Assembly (NCBI RefSeq): GCF_900199405.1
Contig: NZ_LT963430.1
Coordinates: forward strand, 2,573,605-2,637,604
DNA from: Beduinella massiliensis
Lineage (GTDB): Bacteria; Bacillota; Clostridia; Christensenellales; Aristaeellaceae
Reading direction: 5' to 3'
DNA length: 64,000 nucleotides
Shown: positions 26,343 to 35,362 of the stretch, in pieces
Position numbering within the stretch: the first letter of the stretch is position 1
Layout: each line of letters opens with the position of its first letter
Program-made: the position numbers and the translations under genes
Notes under the pieces: model-generated
What the model was told of the DNA's origin: nothing
The model's input: the letters and a program-made list of their open reading frames with translations, nothing else
Databases searched by the model: none

Positions 26343-27551
26343 ATGCGCGTCGTCGGCGTCATCTGCGAATACAATCCCTTTCATAACGGCCACGCCTATC
26401 ATCTCGCGCAGGCGCGCGCCCGCGCCCGCGCGGACTACGTGGTCTGCGTCATGAGCGGCTGCTTTACGCAGCGCGGTGAGCCCGCGCTGCTGGATAAATG
26501 GATCCGCGCCCGCATGGCGCTGTCCGGCGGCGCGGACCTCGTGCTCGAGCTGCCCTTTGCGTTCGCCTGCGCGCAGGCGGAACGCTTTGCGCGCGGCGGC
26601 GTGGCGCTGCTCGCTTCCCTCGGCGCCGTCACCCACCTCTCCTTCGGCTGTGAGGAACAAAGCCTGCCGTATCTGCGCCAGGCTACGGAGCTGCTGGGCG
26701 AGGAGCCGCCCGCCTTTCGCGCCGCCCTCGCTCGCGCGCTCGCGCGGGGCTGCTCCTTCCCACGCGCCCGCGCGCAGGCGCTTTGTGAGACGCTGGGGCT
26801 CCATGAAGAGGACGCGCCTGCGCTCGCGCAGCCGAATTTTTCGCTCGCTGCGGAATACCAACGCGCGCTGAGAGAGCTCGCGCCCGCCGTCAAGGCGCTC
26901 CCCGTCGCGCGCAGTGGAAGCGGCTATCACGAGGAAGCGCTCTCCCCTCTCGCCTCCGCGACCGCCATCCGCTTGGCCGCGCGGCGCGGGGAGTGGCAGG
27001 CACTCCATGCCGCCATGCCGGACGCAGACCTGCTGCAAGCGGCATTTGCAGAAGGTCGCTGTGCCGACCTGGATGCTTTTTCCAATCTGCTGCTCTACCG
27101 GCTTCGCACGATGCGGCTTTGCGACCTGCGCGCGCTCTACGATATGCCGGAGGGGCTCGAAAACCGCATTCTGCGCTGCGCGCAGGATGCGGCGGCGTAT
27201 GAGCAGCTCGTTACCGGCATCAAGTCCAAGCGCTACACCCGCGCGCGTATCACCCGCATGCTGCTGCACGCGCTCGTGGGATTCACGCGCGAACAGGCGC
27301 AAGCATCCCCGCTGCCAAGCTATGCGCGCGTGCTCGGCTTTCGCGAGGATGCCGCTCCCCTGCTTCGCCATCTCAAGGGTTCCTCCTCCGTTCCGCTCGT
27401 CCTGCGCGCCGCGCCCTTTGAGCGGCAGGCTGATCCCCTCTTTTGCCTGGACGTCCGGGCGACCGACGTCTGGGCCCTCTGCTGCACCGCTCCTGACGCG
27501 CGTCTGGGGCGGCGGGATGCGCGCACTTCCCCCGTCATCCTCCGGTCATGA
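26343..27551 (+). CDS. tmcAL: tRNA(Met) cytidine acetate ligase (YlbM/TmcAL)
   Basis: 402 residues. The start MRVVGVICEYNPFHNGHAYHL has the HxGH nucleotidyltransferase motif. MSGCFTQRGEPALLDKW and DLVLELPF are typical of TmcAL, which makes N4-acetylcytidine at the wobble position of elongator tRNA-Met using acetate and ATP. Acetate supply by the divergent pta-ackA genes fits this chemistry. ATG 26343 has AGGAGGG upstream. Confidence 0.94.
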   Translation: MRVVGVICEYNPFHNGHAYHLAQARARARADYVVCVMSGCFTQRGEPALLDKWIRARMALSGGADLVLELPFAFACAQAERFARGGVALLASLGAVTHLSFGCEEQSLPYLRQATELLGEEPPAFRAALARALARGCSFPRARAQALCETLGLHEEDAPALAQPNFSLAAEYQRALRELAPAVKALPVARSGSGYHEEALSPLASATAIRLAARRGEWQALHAAMPDADLLQAAFAEGRCADLDAFSNLLLYRLRTMRLCDLRALYDMPEGLENRILRCAQDAAAYEQLVTGIKSKRYTRARITRMLLHALVGFTREQAQASPLPSYARVLGFREDAAPLLRHLKGSSSVPLVLRAAPFERQADPLFCLDVRATDVWALCCTAPDARLGRRDARTSPVILRS

Positions 27552-27597
27552 AGCCCGTCCCCCGCGCATACGATGCCTCAGAACAGGGGGGGATTCC

Positions 27598-28602
27598 ATG
27601 GCCGCCGTCTTTGCCGGCTTTTTGCTCGCGCTCATGCTGCGCTTTCCGCTTGAGGCTCTCGATGCCGCTGCCAGCGGCCTGCGCGTGTTTTCGCAGGGGG
27701 TTTTGCCCGCGCTTTTTCCGTACATGGTGCTCTGCCAGCTTCTTACGCCCGCCCTCTGCCGCATGCGCCGCATTCCCCGCGCGCTGCCTGTCGCCGCGCT
27801 CGCCTTTATGGGCGGTTCACCCGGCGGCGCTCGGCTCATTTCGCTTCTGCGCGAGCAGGGGGCGTTGAACTCGCGGCAGACGCGCCTGCTCGCGGCGCTC
27901 ACCGGCACATGCAGCCCCATGTTCCTGCTCGGAACAGTAAGCGTATGGGCTTCCTCACGCGCGCTGGGGGTTGCCGTGCTCGCCGCACATTGGCTCGGCT
28001 CGGCGCTGTGCGCGCTGTGCATCTGGCCATTTTTGAAGCCGGAAAGCGTCCCAAAATCGTCAGCCCCTGCCGCCGTGGAACCTGTTTCGTTCGCCAAGGC
28101 GGTGCAGGGCAGCGCCCTGGCGATGCTCACCGTCTGCGGGTGCATCGTGCTCATGAGCGTCGCCGCCTGCCTGTGCGGCTGTGCCTTTCCGGTCTTTACC
28201 CGCACGGCACAGGCCTTTTTGCACGCGGCGCTCGAAATGGCTGGCGGCTCCCGGGCCATCATTTCCCTTGGTTTTCCCCCGCGCGAAGCCGCCGTCTGCG
28301 TGTGCGCGGCTATCTCGTTCGGCGGCGTCAGCATTCTGCTGCAAAACCTTTCCTTTTTGCGGCCGGTCGGTGTGCCCGCGGTCTTTCTGTGCGGCTGCCG
28401 GGCGCTGCACGCGTTGTTTTCCGCCGCGCTGGTCTACGCCCTCTATCCCCTCTGCGCCCGCGTTATTCCGGCCGCCTCGCTAGCGCCCACCGCTCCCTCC
28501 CCGCTTCTGATGGCCGCGCTCTTTACATCGCTCGCGCTGGCCGCTGCGCTCGTCATGCTGTTCAGGCGTTCCGGAAAGGCAAAGGGCCTTCCGGCAAAAT
28601 AG
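27598..28602 (+). CDS. ylbJ: YlbJ/SpoVV-like sporulation membrane protein
   Basis: 334 residues with about eight membrane helices and two nucleoside-recognition (gate) type segments: GVLPALFPYMVLCQLL and FMGGSPGGARLISLL. YlbJ (SpoVV) of Bacillus moves dipicolinic acid into the forespore, so its presence suggests a spore former. ATG 27598 follows GGGGGG and lies 46 bp after tmcAL, the same neighbourhood as in Bacillus (ylbJ...ylbM). Identification rests on helix pattern and context. Confidence 0.8.
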   Translation: MAAVFAGFLLALMLRFPLEALDAAASGLRVFSQGVLPALFPYMVLCQLLTPALCRMRRIPRALPVAALAFMGGSPGGARLISLLREQGALNSRQTRLLAALTGTCSPMFLLGTVSVWASSRALGVAVLAAHWLGSALCALCIWPFLKPESVPKSSAPAAVEPVSFAKAVQGSALAMLTVCGCIVLMSVAACLCGCAFPVFTRTAQAFLHAALEMAGGSRAIISLGFPPREAAVCVCAAISFGGVSILLQNLSFLRPVGVPAVFLCGCRALHALFSAALVYALYPLCARVIPAASLAPTAPSPLLMAALFTSLALAAALVMLFRRSGKAKGLPAK

Positions 28603-28639
28603 ACATTCAAGCTGGGCGCGGCATCCAAAATGCAAGGCG

Positions 28640-28667
28640 GTGTTGCAGATTAAAAAATCTGCGGCAC
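28640..28667 (+). terminator. Terminator stem of ylbJ, cut from its T run by an IS
   Basis: Arms 28640-28651 and 28656-28667 pair over 12 positions (two G-U) around AAAA. The T run that should follow is found at 29965-29970, on the far side of the insertion sequence that starts at 28668. Confidence 0.85.
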
Positions 28668-28726
28668 TGGACTGTATCCGGTTGAACGGACAGGAAAATA
28701 AAAGGATATTGTAGAATTACGCAACC

Positions 28727-29578
28727 TTACGCGGCGTTGCTCCTGATTTCATAGGGAGTAAGGCCGTATTTCAGGTTAATGCGTTCGAAGTTGTAGAAGT
28801 GGACATATTGTGCAACCAACTCCTCTACCTCTGCGCGAGTAGAATAATGGGCACGATAAAGGCATTCCGATTTAAGCGTTCCGAAGAAATTCTCCATAGC
28901 AGCATTGTCGTATGGACAACCGGGACTGGACATAGAGGGTTGAAAGTGATATTCTTTGCTTAGGTCGAAGTATGCTTCGGAGGTGTATTGAGACCCTTGG
29001 TCACTGTGGAGCGCGAGTCCATCAGTGACCTTCTCTGTTATCATAGCGTCTCGGATCGTCTGAGTAACCAGCGATGCGGCCATGTCGCCACCAATGCGAT
29101 AGGCCAACACCATTCGACCACAAAGGTCAATCACCGCACACATATACAGCATTCCCTGTGGTGTGGGGATATAGGTGATATCTGTTGACCAGAAACGATT
29201 GGGCCGTTGCTGTTCAAAGGCACGCTGCAATAGGTTTGGGTATTTGTACACGTTTTGCTGATGTTGAGTATATCTTCTTTGCCGCCGAATCTGTGCAAGC
29301 AGATTGGTCTTGCGCATGACGCGCAGAAGTGCTTTAAGATTTACATTTTTTCTTTTCTTCCGCTGGATCCAGAGACGAACACGGCGGATGCCGTAGGTCT
29401 GGTTGCACTGCTGTTGACATTCCACAATCAGATCGACCAACCACTGATCTTTCGGCGTTTTTTCTTGCTTTTTACGCCAAGCATAATACCCACTTCGGGA
29501 AACTTCAAATACTTCACACATTGTGACGATAGGATAAATGTTGCGAAAACGTTCTATAACTCGATATTTCAATTTCAC
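28727..29578 (-). CDS. IS3-family transposase OrfB
   Basis: 283 residues: HTH_21-type N terminus (YGIRRVRLWI) and an rve core with catalytic residues in FWSTDITYIP, LHSDQGSQYTS and DNAAMENFFGTLK. Intact. The start is GTG 29578, overlapping the orfA stop (GTGA); a GGAAGGAGG inside the end of orfA would also serve TTG 29572, so OrfB is probably made independently rather than by frameshifting. Confidence 0.93.
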   Translation of the reverse strand: MKLKYRVIERFRNIYPIVTMCEVFEVSRSGYYAWRKKQEKTPKDQWLVDLIVECQQQCNQTYGIRRVRLWIQRKKRKNVNLKALLRVMRKTNLLAQIRRQRRYTQHQQNVYKYPNLLQRAFEQQRPNRFWSTDITYIPTPQGMLYMCAVIDLCGRMVLAYRIGGDMAASLVTQTIRDAMITEKVTDGLALHSDQGSQYTSEAYFDLSKEYHFQPSMSSPGCPYDNAAMENFFGTLKSECLYRAHYSTRAEVEELVAQYVHFYNFERINLKYGLTPYEIRSNAA

Positions 29579-29877
29579 CTCCTTCCAACTTCTAACAGAA
29601 AATTTCGCAGCAGTTCCACCTGCATACGCAGTTTTACCAATTCATTATTCTGCTGGATTTCCTCGTTCTCCGGCATTTTACGCGGACGGCCTTTAGGGCG
29701 AGGTACATCGCCCTTTGCGATTAATCGTTCTCTACGGTTTTCTCGATTGACTAGTTGCTCAACCTGTTTCTTCGTTAGCCCAAGGCTGGCTCCGATTTCA
29801 CGATTCGTTTCGCCCGTGATTTTCCGCTCGCGTATTGTTTCAATAAGGCCTTGTACCTTCGTGTATTTTTGCCTCAT
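29575..29877 (-). CDS. IS3-family OrfA-like DNA-binding protein
   Basis: 100 residues. A helix-turn-helix (NREIGASLGLTKKQVEQLV) is followed by a basic PRPKGRPRK segment and a coiled coil (NNELVKLRMQVELLRNFL). It corresponds to OrfA of the element at 28668-29964. AGGAGG lies before ATG 29877. Confidence 0.9.
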   Translation of the reverse strand: MRQKYTKVQGLIETIRERKITGETNREIGASLGLTKKQVEQLVNRENRRERLIAKGDVPRPKGRPRKMPENEEIQQNNELVKLRMQVELLRNFLLEVGRR

Positions 29878-30014
29878 ACAATAAACCTCCTGTCGTAGTT
29901 TGCTTCTTACATTCTACAACAGGAGGTCTCTTATTTCATTGTCCGTTTATCGGGATACAGTCCATTTTTTCATTTTCTTGTTACGGTCTTTTTGTGCAAC
30001 GGCCCCTTCTATGA

Positions 30015-30737
30015 TTACAGCACCTTGCGCAGGAAGTCCTGCGTGCGCGGGTTCTGCGGGTTGCCGAAAATCTGCTGGGGCGTGCCTTCCTCCATGACGA
30101 TGCCCTCGTCCATGAAGAGCACGCGGTCACCCACTTCGCGGGCAAAGCCCATTTCGTGCGTCACGACGACCATCGTCATGCCGTCCTTTGCAAGCTGCTT
30201 CATGACGTCGAGCACCTCCCCGACCATCTCCGGATCCAGCGCGCTCGTCGGCTCGTCAAAGAGCATGACGTCCGGGTTCATCGCCAGCGCGCGCACGATG
30301 GCGATGCGCTGCTTCTGCCCGCCGGAAAGCTGATTCGGGTAGGTATTCGCCTTGTCCTTAAGCCCAACGCGCGCGAGGAGCTGTTCTGCCTTTTTCGCGG
30401 CCTCGTCCTTGTTCATGAGGCCGGTGTTGACGGGCGCTAAGGTGAGGTTTTGCAGCACGGTCAGGTGGGGAAAGAGGTTGAACTGCTGAAAGACCATGCC
30501 CATGCGCCTGCGAATCCGGTTGATATCGCACTTGGGATCGGTGATGTCGGTGCCCTCAAAGAGAATCTGTCCGCTCGTGGGCGTCTCCAGCAGGTTCAGA
30601 CAGCGCAGAAAGGTGCTTTTCCCGCTGCCGCTGGGCCCGATCACGACGACCTTCTCTCCGGGGGCGATGTGCTGATGGATGCCCTTTAATACTTCCAGGT
30701 CGCCGAATTTCTTATGCAAATCCTTAACGGTTATCAC
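30015..30737 (-). CDS. Polar amino-acid ABC transporter ATP-binding protein
   Basis: 240 residues. Walker [10 protein letters not shown], signature LSGGQKQR, Walker [15 protein letters not shown] and the His switch VVTHEM are all intact. The GlnQ/ArtP-type length and the neighbours (permease, binding protein) place it in the PAAT family. It overlaps the permease gene by 14 nt. Confidence 0.95.
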   Translation of the reverse strand: MITVKDLHKKFGDLEVLKGIHQHIAPGEKVVVIGPSGSGKSTFLRCLNLLETPTSGQILFEGTDITDPKCDINRIRRRMGMVFQQFNLFPHLTVLQNLTLAPVNTGLMNKDEAAKKAEQLLARVGLKDKANTYPNQLSGGQKQRIAIVRALAMNPDVMLFDEPTSALDPEMVGEVLDVMKQLAKDGMTMVVVTHEMGFAREVGDRVLFMDEGIVMEEGTPQQIFGNPQNPRTQDFLRKVL

Positions 30738-31473
30738 CCTGACGAAGCCTCCTCTCCAGCTTGCTGACCAGCCACGTGAAGAACATGACCACCATGAGGT
30801 AAATCAACGCCACGGCGATCAGCGGCATGAACGCCGAATAGGTGACGCCGCGGATGCGGTTGCCGCCGAACGTCAAATCGGCCACCGCTACGTAACCGGC
30901 GACGGAGGTCTCCTTCAGCAGGGCGATGAATTCGTTGGCCAGCGTGGGCAGCACGTTTTTGAGCACCTGCGGCGCGATGATCAGCCACATGGTCTGCAGG
31001 TAGTTCAGTCCAAGGCTGCGCCCGGCCTCCATCTGCCCCTTGTCCACCGACAGGATGCCGCCGCGGATGATCTCGGACACGTATGCGCCGGAGTTAATGC
31101 CGAACGCCAGCGCCGCCACCATCAGGCCGTTGTCGGAGGACGCGAAGATGACGTAGTACATGATGAGCAGCTGCACCACGACGGGCGTGCCGCGGATCAC
31201 CGTGGTGTAAAGGCGGCAAATGCGGTTGAGCAGCGACAGCACGAACCGTGCCGGCCCCTTGCGCATCGCAGCGCCGTTATTCTCCCAGGTGGTGCGGACG
31301 ATAGCGATGAGAACGCCGATGACGATGCCGAGCAGGCAGGCCAAAAAGGAGATGAGGAGCGTGTTCTGCAGGCCGTTCCACAGCAGCTTCCAGCGATCCT
31401 TCTGTATAAAGTTCAAAATAAATTCAGCCTTTACGCCGTCGAACCACGCCGCTAAGCTGTTGAAAATCGTCAC
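30724..31473 (-). CDS. Polar amino-acid ABC transporter permease
   Basis: 249 residues with five or six membrane helices and the PAAT permease core ([34 protein letters not shown]). The EAA loop is [21 protein letters not shown] 31473 has GGAGGT at good spacing; the ATG at 31488 has none. The gene lies between the binding protein and the ATPase. Confidence 0.93.
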   Translation of the reverse strand: MTIFNSLAAWFDGVKAEFILNFIQKDRWKLLWNGLQNTLLISFLACLLGIVIGVLIAIVRTTWENNGAAMRKGPARFVLSLLNRICRLYTTVIRGTPVVVQLLIMYYVIFASSDNGLMVAALAFGINSGAYVSEIIRGGILSVDKGQMEAGRSLGLNYLQTMWLIIAPQVLKNVLPTLANEFIALLKETSVAGYVAVADLTFGGNRIRGVTYSAFMPLIAVALIYLMVVMFFTWLVSKLERRLRQGDNR

Positions 31474-31511
31474 GCAGGTGACCTCCATTTTCCATTCAAA
31501 TTCCGAAATAA

Positions 31512-31550
31512 CCCGTCCATGGGCCGCGCGTTACGCAGCCCATGGACGGG
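31512..31550 (-). terminator. Intercistronic hairpin between binding protein and permease genes
   Basis: Perfect 13-bp arms (CCCGTCCATGGGC and its complement) with a 13-nt loop, followed on the minus strand by TTATTT. It likely gives partial termination or RNA protection, so that the binding protein is made in excess of the membrane parts. Confidence 0.75.
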
Positions 31551-31598
31551 GAAATGCCCCGGTTATATGTTCTGACTTGGGATCCATCAGTCCTAGCT

Positions 31599-32351
31599 TT
31601 ACTCGGCGCTGATGTACTTGTCTACGATAGCCTTGACGGTTCCGTCCTCGATGAGCCCCTTCAATGCCTCGTTGAACTTGGCGACCAGTTCGCTGTCCTT
31701 GGCGAAGCAGGCGGCGTAGTCCTCGACGGCATACTGGGTGTCGAGCACCTTCAGTCCTTCGTTAGCGGCTACATAAGCCTTCGCGGGCTCGTTATCGATG
31801 ACGACACAGTCGATTTTGCCGTTTTTCAGCGCCATCACGGCCTCGTTGCCGTTGGGATAACGCATGACCTTGCCCAGCCCCGCTTCCTCGATGTCGCCGG
31901 TTACGTAGATGTCGCCGGTCGTGGAGAGCTGCACGCCCACGCTGTAGTTGGCGCCTTCTACGAACAGGTCGTCGACGGTGGTGATCGGCGAACCCTCCTT
32001 GACGACGACCGCCTGAATGCCGGTGGCGTAGCTGTCGGAGAAATCGACCATCTGCGCACGCTCTTCGGTCACGGTCATGCCAGCCATCGCGAAGTCGGCC
32101 TTGCCGGACTGCACGGCGGCGATGATGGAATCGAACTCCATGTCGTCGATCTTGAGCTTGTAGCCGAGCTTTTCGCAGACCGCGGCAGCAATGTCGGCGT
32201 CGATGCCCACGACGTCCTCGCCCTCGCGGAACTCATAGGGCGGGAAGGAGGCGTTGGTCGCCATGGTGAGCGTATCGGCGTCCGCTGCAAAGGCGCTAAC
32301 CGCCATCGTCAGCATCGCAATACAAAGAGCAAAGGAAATCAGCTTTTTCAT
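31599..32351 (-). CDS. Polar amino-acid ABC transporter substrate-binding protein
   Basis: 250 residues. A signal peptide (cut near AFAA-DAD; no lipobox Cys) precedes a family-3 solute-binding fold: TNASFPPYEFREG, VVGIDADIAAAV, DFAMAGMTVTEERA, VDFSDSY and the C-terminal GTVKAIVDKYI. The Asp and Arg positions fit an amino-acid ligand; which one is not clear. First gene of the transporter operon. Confidence 0.93.
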   Translation of the reverse strand: MKKLISFALCIAMLTMAVSAFAADADTLTMATNASFPPYEFREGEDVVGIDADIAAAVCEKLGYKLKIDDMEFDSIIAAVQSGKADFAMAGMTVTEERAQMVDFSDSYATGIQAVVVKEGSPITTVDDLFVEGANYSVGVQLSTTGDIYVTGDIEEAGLGKVMRYPNGNEAVMALKNGKIDCVVIDNEPAKAYVAANEGLKVLDTQYAVEDYAACFAKDSELVAKFNEALKGLIEDGTVKAIVDKYISAE

Positions 32352-32392
32352 TTTTCTTCCCCCATACTTGCTTGTTTTTTGAGAATGGCTGA

Positions 32393-32421
32393 ATTATATC
32401 GCATAATCATGAATGTGTCAA
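32393..32421 (-). promoter_or_regulatory. Sigma-A promoter of the amino-acid transporter operon
   Basis: Minus strand: TTGACA (32416-32421), 17-bp spacer, TATAAT (32393-32398), both perfect. Confidence 0.88.
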
Positions 32422-32523
32422 GGCCAATTTCGCTTTTTTCTGCATAAAAATGAGTATGATTTTTAAAGCGGCGAATATTTAAGCAACTTCTATGCAATCG
32501 GGACGAGGCGGCGTCCTTTGGGC

Positions 32524-32551
32524 TTGCAAAAATCGACAAAGGCGGTATAAT
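32524..32551 (+). promoter_or_regulatory. Promoter of the lipid kinase gene
   Basis: -35 TTGCAA (32524-32529), 16-bp spacer, -10 TATAAT (32546-32551), 32 bp before the TTG start. Confidence 0.72.
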
Positions 32552-32582
32552 GGTAACAGTTTGATTGCCGGAGGGATCTCGT

Positions 32583-33455
32583 TTGCTTCACCTGATCGTC
32601 AACCCCATCGCCGGAAACGGACGGTGCGCCGCCATTGCCGGGCGTATTGAGGAAGCGCTCCGGGCGAAAGGCCATGTCTTTGAAACGCAGCGGACGCTCC
32701 GGCCCGGGCATGCCGAGGAACTCGCCCGGCGCGTCGCACAGACGGGCGCGCCGCTCGTGCTGTGCGCTGGCGGGGACGGAACCGCCTTCGAGGCCGCGCA
32801 CGGCCTGATCGGCTCGAAGACGGCGCTCGGCATCCTCCCCTGCGGCACGGGCAACGACTTCACGCGCATGCTCCATCTGCCCTCAAAACCCGAGGAGGCG
32901 GCTCTCGCGCTGCTCGAAGGCCACGCCCAACCGATCGACGTGGGCTACATCAATGGGCATCTGTTTCTCAACTCCTGCGGAGCCGGGTTTGACGCCCAAA
33001 CCGTACAGGCGGCACAGAAAGCAAAATTTCTCGGCCGTGGCATGCTCCCCTACCTCTACGGCGTGTTCGACACGCTCGCTCACTACAGACCGCGCGAAAT
33101 GACGATCCAGGCGGACGACGCCCCGCCCTTCACGCAGCCCTGCCTGCTGTGCATCGTCGCAAACGGGCAATTCATCGGCGGCGGTATGCAAATCGCCCCA
33201 TGTGCGCGTTTTGACGACGGGCTGTTCGACCTCCTTTACGTCGATCCGCTGCCTCGCCGCAAAATCGTTCGTCTCCTGCCAGAAATGATCCGTGGAAAAC
33301 ACATGCGCTTTACAGAAATCGTTCATCACATCCGCTGCCGGAGCGTACGCATCGACTGCCCCGGCATGCTCATGCAATGCGACGGCGAGCTGCAAACGCT
33401 GGACAGCGCTTCGTTTTCATTGACGCCCGCACGATTGCTGCTTCAGGTTCCCTAA
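32583..33455 (+). CDS. Diacylglycerol/lipid kinase family protein
   Basis: 290 residues. The start LHLIVNPIAGNG, the ATP-loop motif CAGGDGTAFEA and PCGTGNDFTRM define the DagK/YegS/BmrU lipid kinase fold, with a beta-rich C-terminal half. It probably phosphorylates diacylglycerol or another lipid at the membrane. The start is TTG 32583, with GGAGGG 7 nt upstream. It is a single gene with its own promoter and terminator. Confidence 0.92.
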   Translation: MLHLIVNPIAGNGRCAAIAGRIEEALRAKGHVFETQRTLRPGHAEELARRVAQTGAPLVLCAGGDGTAFEAAHGLIGSKTALGILPCGTGNDFTRMLHLPSKPEEAALALLEGHAQPIDVGYINGHLFLNSCGAGFDAQTVQAAQKAKFLGRGMLPYLYGVFDTLAHYRPREMTIQADDAPPFTQPCLLCIVANGQFIGGGMQIAPCARFDDGLFDLLYVDPLPRRKIVRLLPEMIRGKHMRFTEIVHHIRCRSVRIDCPGMLMQCDGELQTLDSASFSLTPARLLLQVP

Positions 33456-33476
33456 TGCCTGCACAGGTTTTTCAAA

Positions 33477-33500
33477 ATCCCCCGGCGCGCGCCGGGGGAT
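33477..33500. terminator. Palindromic bidirectional terminator
   Basis: A perfect 24-bp palindrome (arms ATCCCCCGGCGC and its complement). It lies between convergent lipid-kinase and membrane-protein genes. T runs are short. Confidence 0.7.
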
Positions 33501-33533
33501 CTGCTTTGCTCGGAAACGAATTTTCATCCTGTT

Positions 33534-35342
33534 TCATTGAACGGGGAGGAGCGCAGGCTTGCCATTTTCCTGCGTGACGCGGTAAAGCGTCTGCTGCGTG
33601 AGCCCCTGCGGAAAAAACGCGGCGAAATCCCGTTCAAACGCTTCCTTCGTCCAGCAAAGATACAGGTAATCGTAATGCGCCGCTACCTCCGACGCCCAAT
33701 CTTCGGGGGCCATGACGCGCGTCCAGATGTCACCCTCCGCATAGGGTGCGGTGCCGACGCTCGTCCAGTCCGATGGATTGAGCGCGTCGTCCGGCAGCCC
33801 GAGGTCGTAGCGCACGAGCCACCAGTCGTAATCCCCGCCCACGGGCGAGAGGATGTACAGGCGTTCCCCCTCCTGCATGAGTCTCTTCGCATTCCGCGCC
33901 GGAGCATAGCTTTCCCTTGCGTTGGCCGTCTCTCTCGATTGAAGCGGCGCGGTCGCCTCGTGATAGAGGGTCAATCCCACGTTTTGCAGCACGCACAGGC
34001 TCAAAAAGACGCACACCGCCGCCTTGACCCCTCCGCCGCGCCGTGCGCCTTGAACGCAGCCAATGCCCGCTGTGAAAAACAGCATCGCCAGGGCGTAGGT
34101 CATCATGTATCGGCCAAAAGAGGCCAGGTTTTCCGCCTCATATTCCGAATATGCGAAAAGATAGAGCGCGAGCAGCGTTCCGGCATATAGGGCGGCGCCT
34201 ATCGCCGTCATGCCAAACGCCATGCTCATACGCCTTTGCTCCGCCAAGGGCCGCTTTCTCAGCAGCGCCCAGCCCGCGCACAGGAAGAGGATGAGCGCCG
34301 TAAAGCATGTGACCGGCATCAGATAACCCGTGAGCTCGAATTCACCCAGCGCCCTCAGGAAGTAGAGCACCGCGTTCTTCCTCCCGCCGCTCAGGCCCGC
34401 AAGGCGGCTCAGGCCGTCCATCGTCCAGGAGGAACCGACTCCGGCCAGCGTCGTGTGCGCCTTCCACGAAAGCAGCGCGATCAGCACCGCCCCAGCAGTC
34501 ATGAAGACCGCCCTGCGGTTTCCGTGCGAAAAGCGCAGCGCATCCACCGCCATCACGACCAGCGCGATCGCCGCCAGCCCCGCGCCGGACGATTTCGTCA
34601 GCGCGAGCAGGCAGAGCTGCGAAAGAACGCAGAACCGGCCGCACAGGCTGTCGTCCGAAAAGTAGGTCGCGAGCGCCCCGCCCAGCAGCAGTCCCAGCAT
34701 TGCGTCGACGTACAGTTCGCTGAAAAACGAAGGGTAAAACGCCGTCGGCAGCAGAAGGGCATTCAGGAAAAACAGCGTACCTGCCGTCAGACAATGCCGT
34801 TTGCGCGTCAGCGAAAAGACCGGCATCACGAGCGCAAAGTAGGCCGCGTTCATGGCGATCAGCGTCGCATCCTCCCGGAACGCAGGATAGGTTCGTGCAA
34901 AGAAATACTGAATCAGCGACATCGCCGGGGGATAATCCCTAAACGTTGCGTTCGAGACAGGATCGGTATTTAAGACGTTCAGGACCGACATCGTCTTCGC
35001 AGTCAATCCCCAGTGAGTAAATTCGTCCCAGTTGACCAACATGCGCCCTCTGTTCTGAACGAGCGCGAAGACAAAAAAGAGCAGCCAGACGAGCAACGCG
35101 CCAAAGGTTCCTTCGGGTACATTTTTGCGCCTGACCGCTAGAAAGATGAAGCAGCCGAGCCCGGCCAATGCCAGAAGATACACAGCGTAAACCCCTGCGT
35201 AAAGTCCCCCGAAGAGCGCCGGAACGTACAGCACGCCGACCACGACGCCCAGCGCCAGCGGAAAAGCGCGTGCCGCGCGCACGCGCAGGAGAGAAGACGC
35301 TCCGAGCGCGAGCGCAGCCAGGGCAAGCCATGGCACCAGCAT
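33534..35342 (-). CDS. Large multi-pass membrane protein, possibly GT-C glycosyltransferase
   Basis: 602 residues with about 11-13 predicted membrane helices and a soluble C-terminal portion (about 470-600). After the third helix, an external loop holds NWDEFTHWGLTAK, with an acidic pair where GT-C enzymes (PMT/ArnT-like) keep their catalytic Asp/Glu, and SNATFRDYPPAMSL follows. A glycosyltransferase using a polyprenyl-phosphate sugar is a reasonable idea but not proven. GGGGG precedes ATG 35342. A TetR gene lies just upstream on the same strand. Confidence 0.7.
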   Translation of the reverse strand: MLVPWLALAALALGASSLLRVRAARAFPLALGVVVGVLYVPALFGGLYAGVYAVYLLALAGLGCFIFLAVRRKNVPEGTFGALLVWLLFFVFALVQNRGRMLVNWDEFTHWGLTAKTMSVLNVLNTDPVSNATFRDYPPAMSLIQYFFARTYPAFREDATLIAMNAAYFALVMPVFSLTRKRHCLTAGTLFFLNALLLPTAFYPSFFSELYVDAMLGLLLGGALATYFSDDSLCGRFCVLSQLCLLALTKSSGAGLAAIALVVMAVDALRFSHGNRRAVFMTAGAVLIALLSWKAHTTLAGVGSSWTMDGLSRLAGLSGGRKNAVLYFLRALGEFELTGYLMPVTCFTALILFLCAGWALLRKRPLAEQRRMSMAFGMTAIGAALYAGTLLALYLFAYSEYEAENLASFGRYMMTYALAMLFFTAGIGCVQGARRGGGVKAAVCVFLSLCVLQNVGLTLYHEATAPLQSRETANARESYAPARNAKRLMQEGERLYILSPVGGDYDWWLVRYDLGLPDDALNPSDWTSVGTAPYAEGDIWTRVMAPEDWASEVAAHYDYLYLCWTKEAFERDFAAFFPQGLTQQTLYRVTQENGKPALLPVQ

Positions 35343-35362
35343 CCTGCAGTCCCCCTTTCCGT

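Larger units (their letters stand above)
28668..29964. mobile_element. IS3-family insertion sequence (second, different element)
   Basis: A 1297-bp element. Terminal repeats 28668-28701 and 29931-29964 match at 28 of 34 positions and start TGGACTGTATCC. It carries intact orfA and orfB on the minus strand and differs from the element at 16848. No target duplication is visible. Its left end touches the last base of the ylbJ terminator stem and its right end touches TTTTTT. Confidence 0.92.
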
